Positions 5,194 to 6,706 of a stretch of 6,706 nucleotides of DNA are shown piece after piece. The stretch comes from an uncultured Hyphomicrobiales bacterium (GTDB taxonomy: Bacteria > Pseudomonadota > Alphaproteobacteria > Rhizobiales > CAJQND01), in contig CAJQND010000386.1 of NCBI GenBank assembly GCA_905479595.1, forward strand, positions 1-6,706, read 5' to 3'. The notes under the pieces are model-generated. The model was given only the letters and a program-made list of their open reading frames with translations, did no database searches and was not told the DNA's origin. The translations under genes were made by a program, and so were the position numbers. The first letter of the stretch is position 1; every line of letters starts with the position of its first letter.

Positions 5194-6706
5194 TGGCCAT
5201 GAATGAACAAATCAAAGGTGGCGTTCATAGCAGTGAGCAACATGATTCCGCGCAAAAACATGTTACCGGCACTGCAGAATATATCGATGACATTATCGAG
5301 CCCCGTGGCACCCTGCACGCTTATCTCGGCCTTTCGGAAATCGCCCACGGTAAGATTAAAAGCCTTGATCTTAGCGCGGTTGAAGGTGCCAGCGGCGTGC
5401 TTGGTGTCCTGACAATTGCGGATATTCCAGGTGAAAATGATGTCAGCCCAACCGGGCTTCACGATGAGCCGATTTTTGCTGAAGACAAGGTGGAGTTCTG
5501 GGGCCAGCCGCTGTTTGCAGTGATTGCAGAAAGCCGGGATGCGGCCCGCCGTGCGGCCAAGCTGGCAAAGGTGAATTATGAAGAACTGCCCCATGTGACA
5601 GACGTGGTGGATGCTGTAAGGGCCGAATACCCGCATGTTACTGCACCATTGAAACTGGAACGCGGGAAGGTTGCCAAACACCTTGCGAATTCAAGTCACC
5701 GAATTAAGAGCTCCATGCGGGTCGGCGGGCAAGATCATTTCTATCTCGAAGGACATATCGCCTTTGCGATCCCCGGGGAAGACGAAGACGTAACCGTTTA
5801 CTCTTCAACCCAGCATCCAAGCGAAGTTCAGCATATGGTGGCGCATGTGCTTGGCGTTGCGTCCAATGCGGTGACGATTAAGGTGCGGCGTATGGGCGGC
5901 GGGTTTGGCGGTAAGGAAACCCAGCCAAATCTGTTTGCAGCGGTGGCAGCTATTGCAGCTAAGAAATATAACCGCGCCGTTAAACTGCGTCCCGACCGCG
6001 ATGACGATATGACCGCAACCGGCAAACGCCATGATTTCAACATTGAATATGATGTGGGATTTGATGCAGACGGGCGCATTCGGGCAGTAGATGGATTGTT
6101 TGCCGCGCGGTGTGGGTTTTCAGCCGATCTTTCTGGGCCAGTGACCGACAGGGCGCTGTTTCACGCCGATAACGCGTATTATTATCCAGCTGCGCGCCTG
6201 CGCTCTCGTCCGATGAAAACCAATACTGTTTCAAACACAGCCTTCCGGGGTTTTGGCGGTCCGCAAGGGGTGATCGCGGCAGAGCGAATAATTGAGGAGA
6301 TTGCCTATCATCTCGGCAAGGACCCGCTCGATGTGCGCAAGGCGAATTTCTATGGCGGTGACGGGCGTACCAAAACCCCATACCACCAGGACGTTGAAGA
6401 CAGCATTCTCGACAAGCTGGTTGAAGAACTTGAAGAAAGTTCTGAATACCGCTCGCGCCGCCTGGAGATACTGAAGTTCAATTCCAAAAATGACATCATC
6501 CGTAAGGGCATCGCCTTAACACCGGTAAAGTTCGGCATTTCCTTCACCGCTACCTGGTACAATCAGGCCGGGGCTCTGCTGCATATCTATAATGATGGTT
6601 CAATCCATCTGAACCACGGCGGCACAGAGATGGGCCAGGGCCTGTTCACCAAGGTGGCGCAAGTCGTGGCAGACTGTTTTCAGGTCGATCTTGACCGGGT
6701 CAAGAT
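5193..6706 (+). CDS. xdhB: Xanthine dehydrogenase large (molybdopterin) subunit, partial (C-terminus outside window)
   Basis: The first 504 codons of an expected total of about 780 are present. This subunit binds the molybdenum cofactor and oxidises hypoxanthine or xanthine. Seen: QKHVTGTAEYIDD near the N-terminus, GQDHFYLEG (about 179-187), SSTQHPSEVQH (about 204-214), RRMGGGFGGKETQ (about 232-244), DRDDDMTATGKRHDF (about 268-282), TDRALFHADN (about 318-327), TAFRGFGGPQG (about 349-359) and HGGTEMGQGL near the right edge. Q207, E242 and R320 keep the spacing of R. capsulatus Q197, E232 and R310 (bovine Q767, E802, R880). The substrate-binding pair E242/R320 marks it as a true xanthine dehydrogenase rather than an aldehyde oxidase. 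GAGG eight bases upstream supports the ATG at 5193 over the one at 5199. The final catalytic glutamate (E730 in R. capsulatus) lies outside the window. Confidence 0.96.
   Translation, partial: MAMNEQIKGGVHSSEQHDSAQKHVTGTAEYIDDIIEPRGTLHAYLGLSEIAHGKIKSLDLSAVEGASGVLGVLTIADIPGENDVSPTGLHDEPIFAEDKVEFWGQPLFAVIAESRDAARRAAKLAKVNYEELPHVTDVVDAVRAEYPHVTAPLKLERGKVAKHLANSSHRIKSSMRVGGQDHFYLEGHIAFAIPGEDEDVTVYSSTQHPSEVQHMVAHVLGVASNAVTIKVRRMGGGFGGKETQPNLFAAVAAIAAKKYNRAVKLRPDRDDDMTATGKRHDFNIEYDVGFDADGRIRAVDGLFAARCGFSADLSGPVTDRALFHADNAYYYPAARLRSRPMKTNTVSNTAFRGFGGPQGVIAAERIIEEIAYHLGKDPLDVRKANFYGGDGRTKTPYHQDVEDSILDKLVEELEESSEYRSRRLEILKFNSKNDIIRKGIALTPVKFGISFTATWYNQAGALLHIYNDGSIHLNHGGTEMGQGLFTKVAQVVADCFQVDLDRVK

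Noticed and set aside
5991..5993. A proline in the XdhB segment KLRPDRDDDM, where I recall leucine or another hydrophobic residue being usual.
   Set aside because: It is a single residue in an otherwise intact motif; I cannot confirm the family frequency without an alignment.

Overview
The window is a compact, almost entirely coding purine-degradation (ureide) locus of a Gram-negative bacterium. Two convincing clues point to a Proteobacterium, most likely an alphaproteobacterium. Xanthine dehydrogenase is split into XdhA (Fe-S/FAD) and XdhB (molybdopterin) subunits of the Rhodobacter type, and allantoinase is the metal-independent PuuE type. Base composition is close to even, without strong GC enrichment. 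Species-level assignment is not possible from the sequence alone.

Layout: two divergent gene sets flank one AT-rich control region of about 184 bp (3183-3366). Leftward (minus strand), in transcription order: a fused allantoinase-OHCU decarboxylase (puuE-uraD), (S)-ureidoglycine aminohydrolase (allE type), ureidoglycolate lyase (allA), and the first 138 codons of an 8-oxoguanine/guanine-deaminase-like amidohydrolase that runs off the left edge. Rightward (plus strand): 5-hydroxyisourate hydrolase (hiuH), xanthine dehydrogenase small subunit (xdhA), and about 504 codons of the large subunit (xdhB), which runs off the right edge. Within each set the junctions are 1-nt overlaps, a 4-nt overlap, or gaps of 3 to about 14 nt, so each set is probably one operon with translational coupling.

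Pathway: hypoxanthine/xanthine -> urate (XdhAB); urate -> 5-hydroxyisourate (urate oxidase, not in this window); -> OHCU (HiuH); -> (S)-allantoin (UraD domain); -> allantoate (PuuE domain); -> (S)-ureidoglycine (allantoate amidohydrolase, not in this window); -> (S)-ureidoglycolate (AllE type); -> glyoxylate + urea (AllA). The amidohydrolase at the left edge would feed the pathway with xanthine or urate by deaminating guanine or 8-oxoguanine.

The enzymes belong to known families with their key residues intact, and I see no mobile element, CRISPR array, RNA gene or unknown system. The points most worth a second look are the puuE-uraD fusion, the mirror-symmetric divergent control region with a 13-bp palindrome near its centre, and the pathway steps that are missing here and must be encoded elsewhere.
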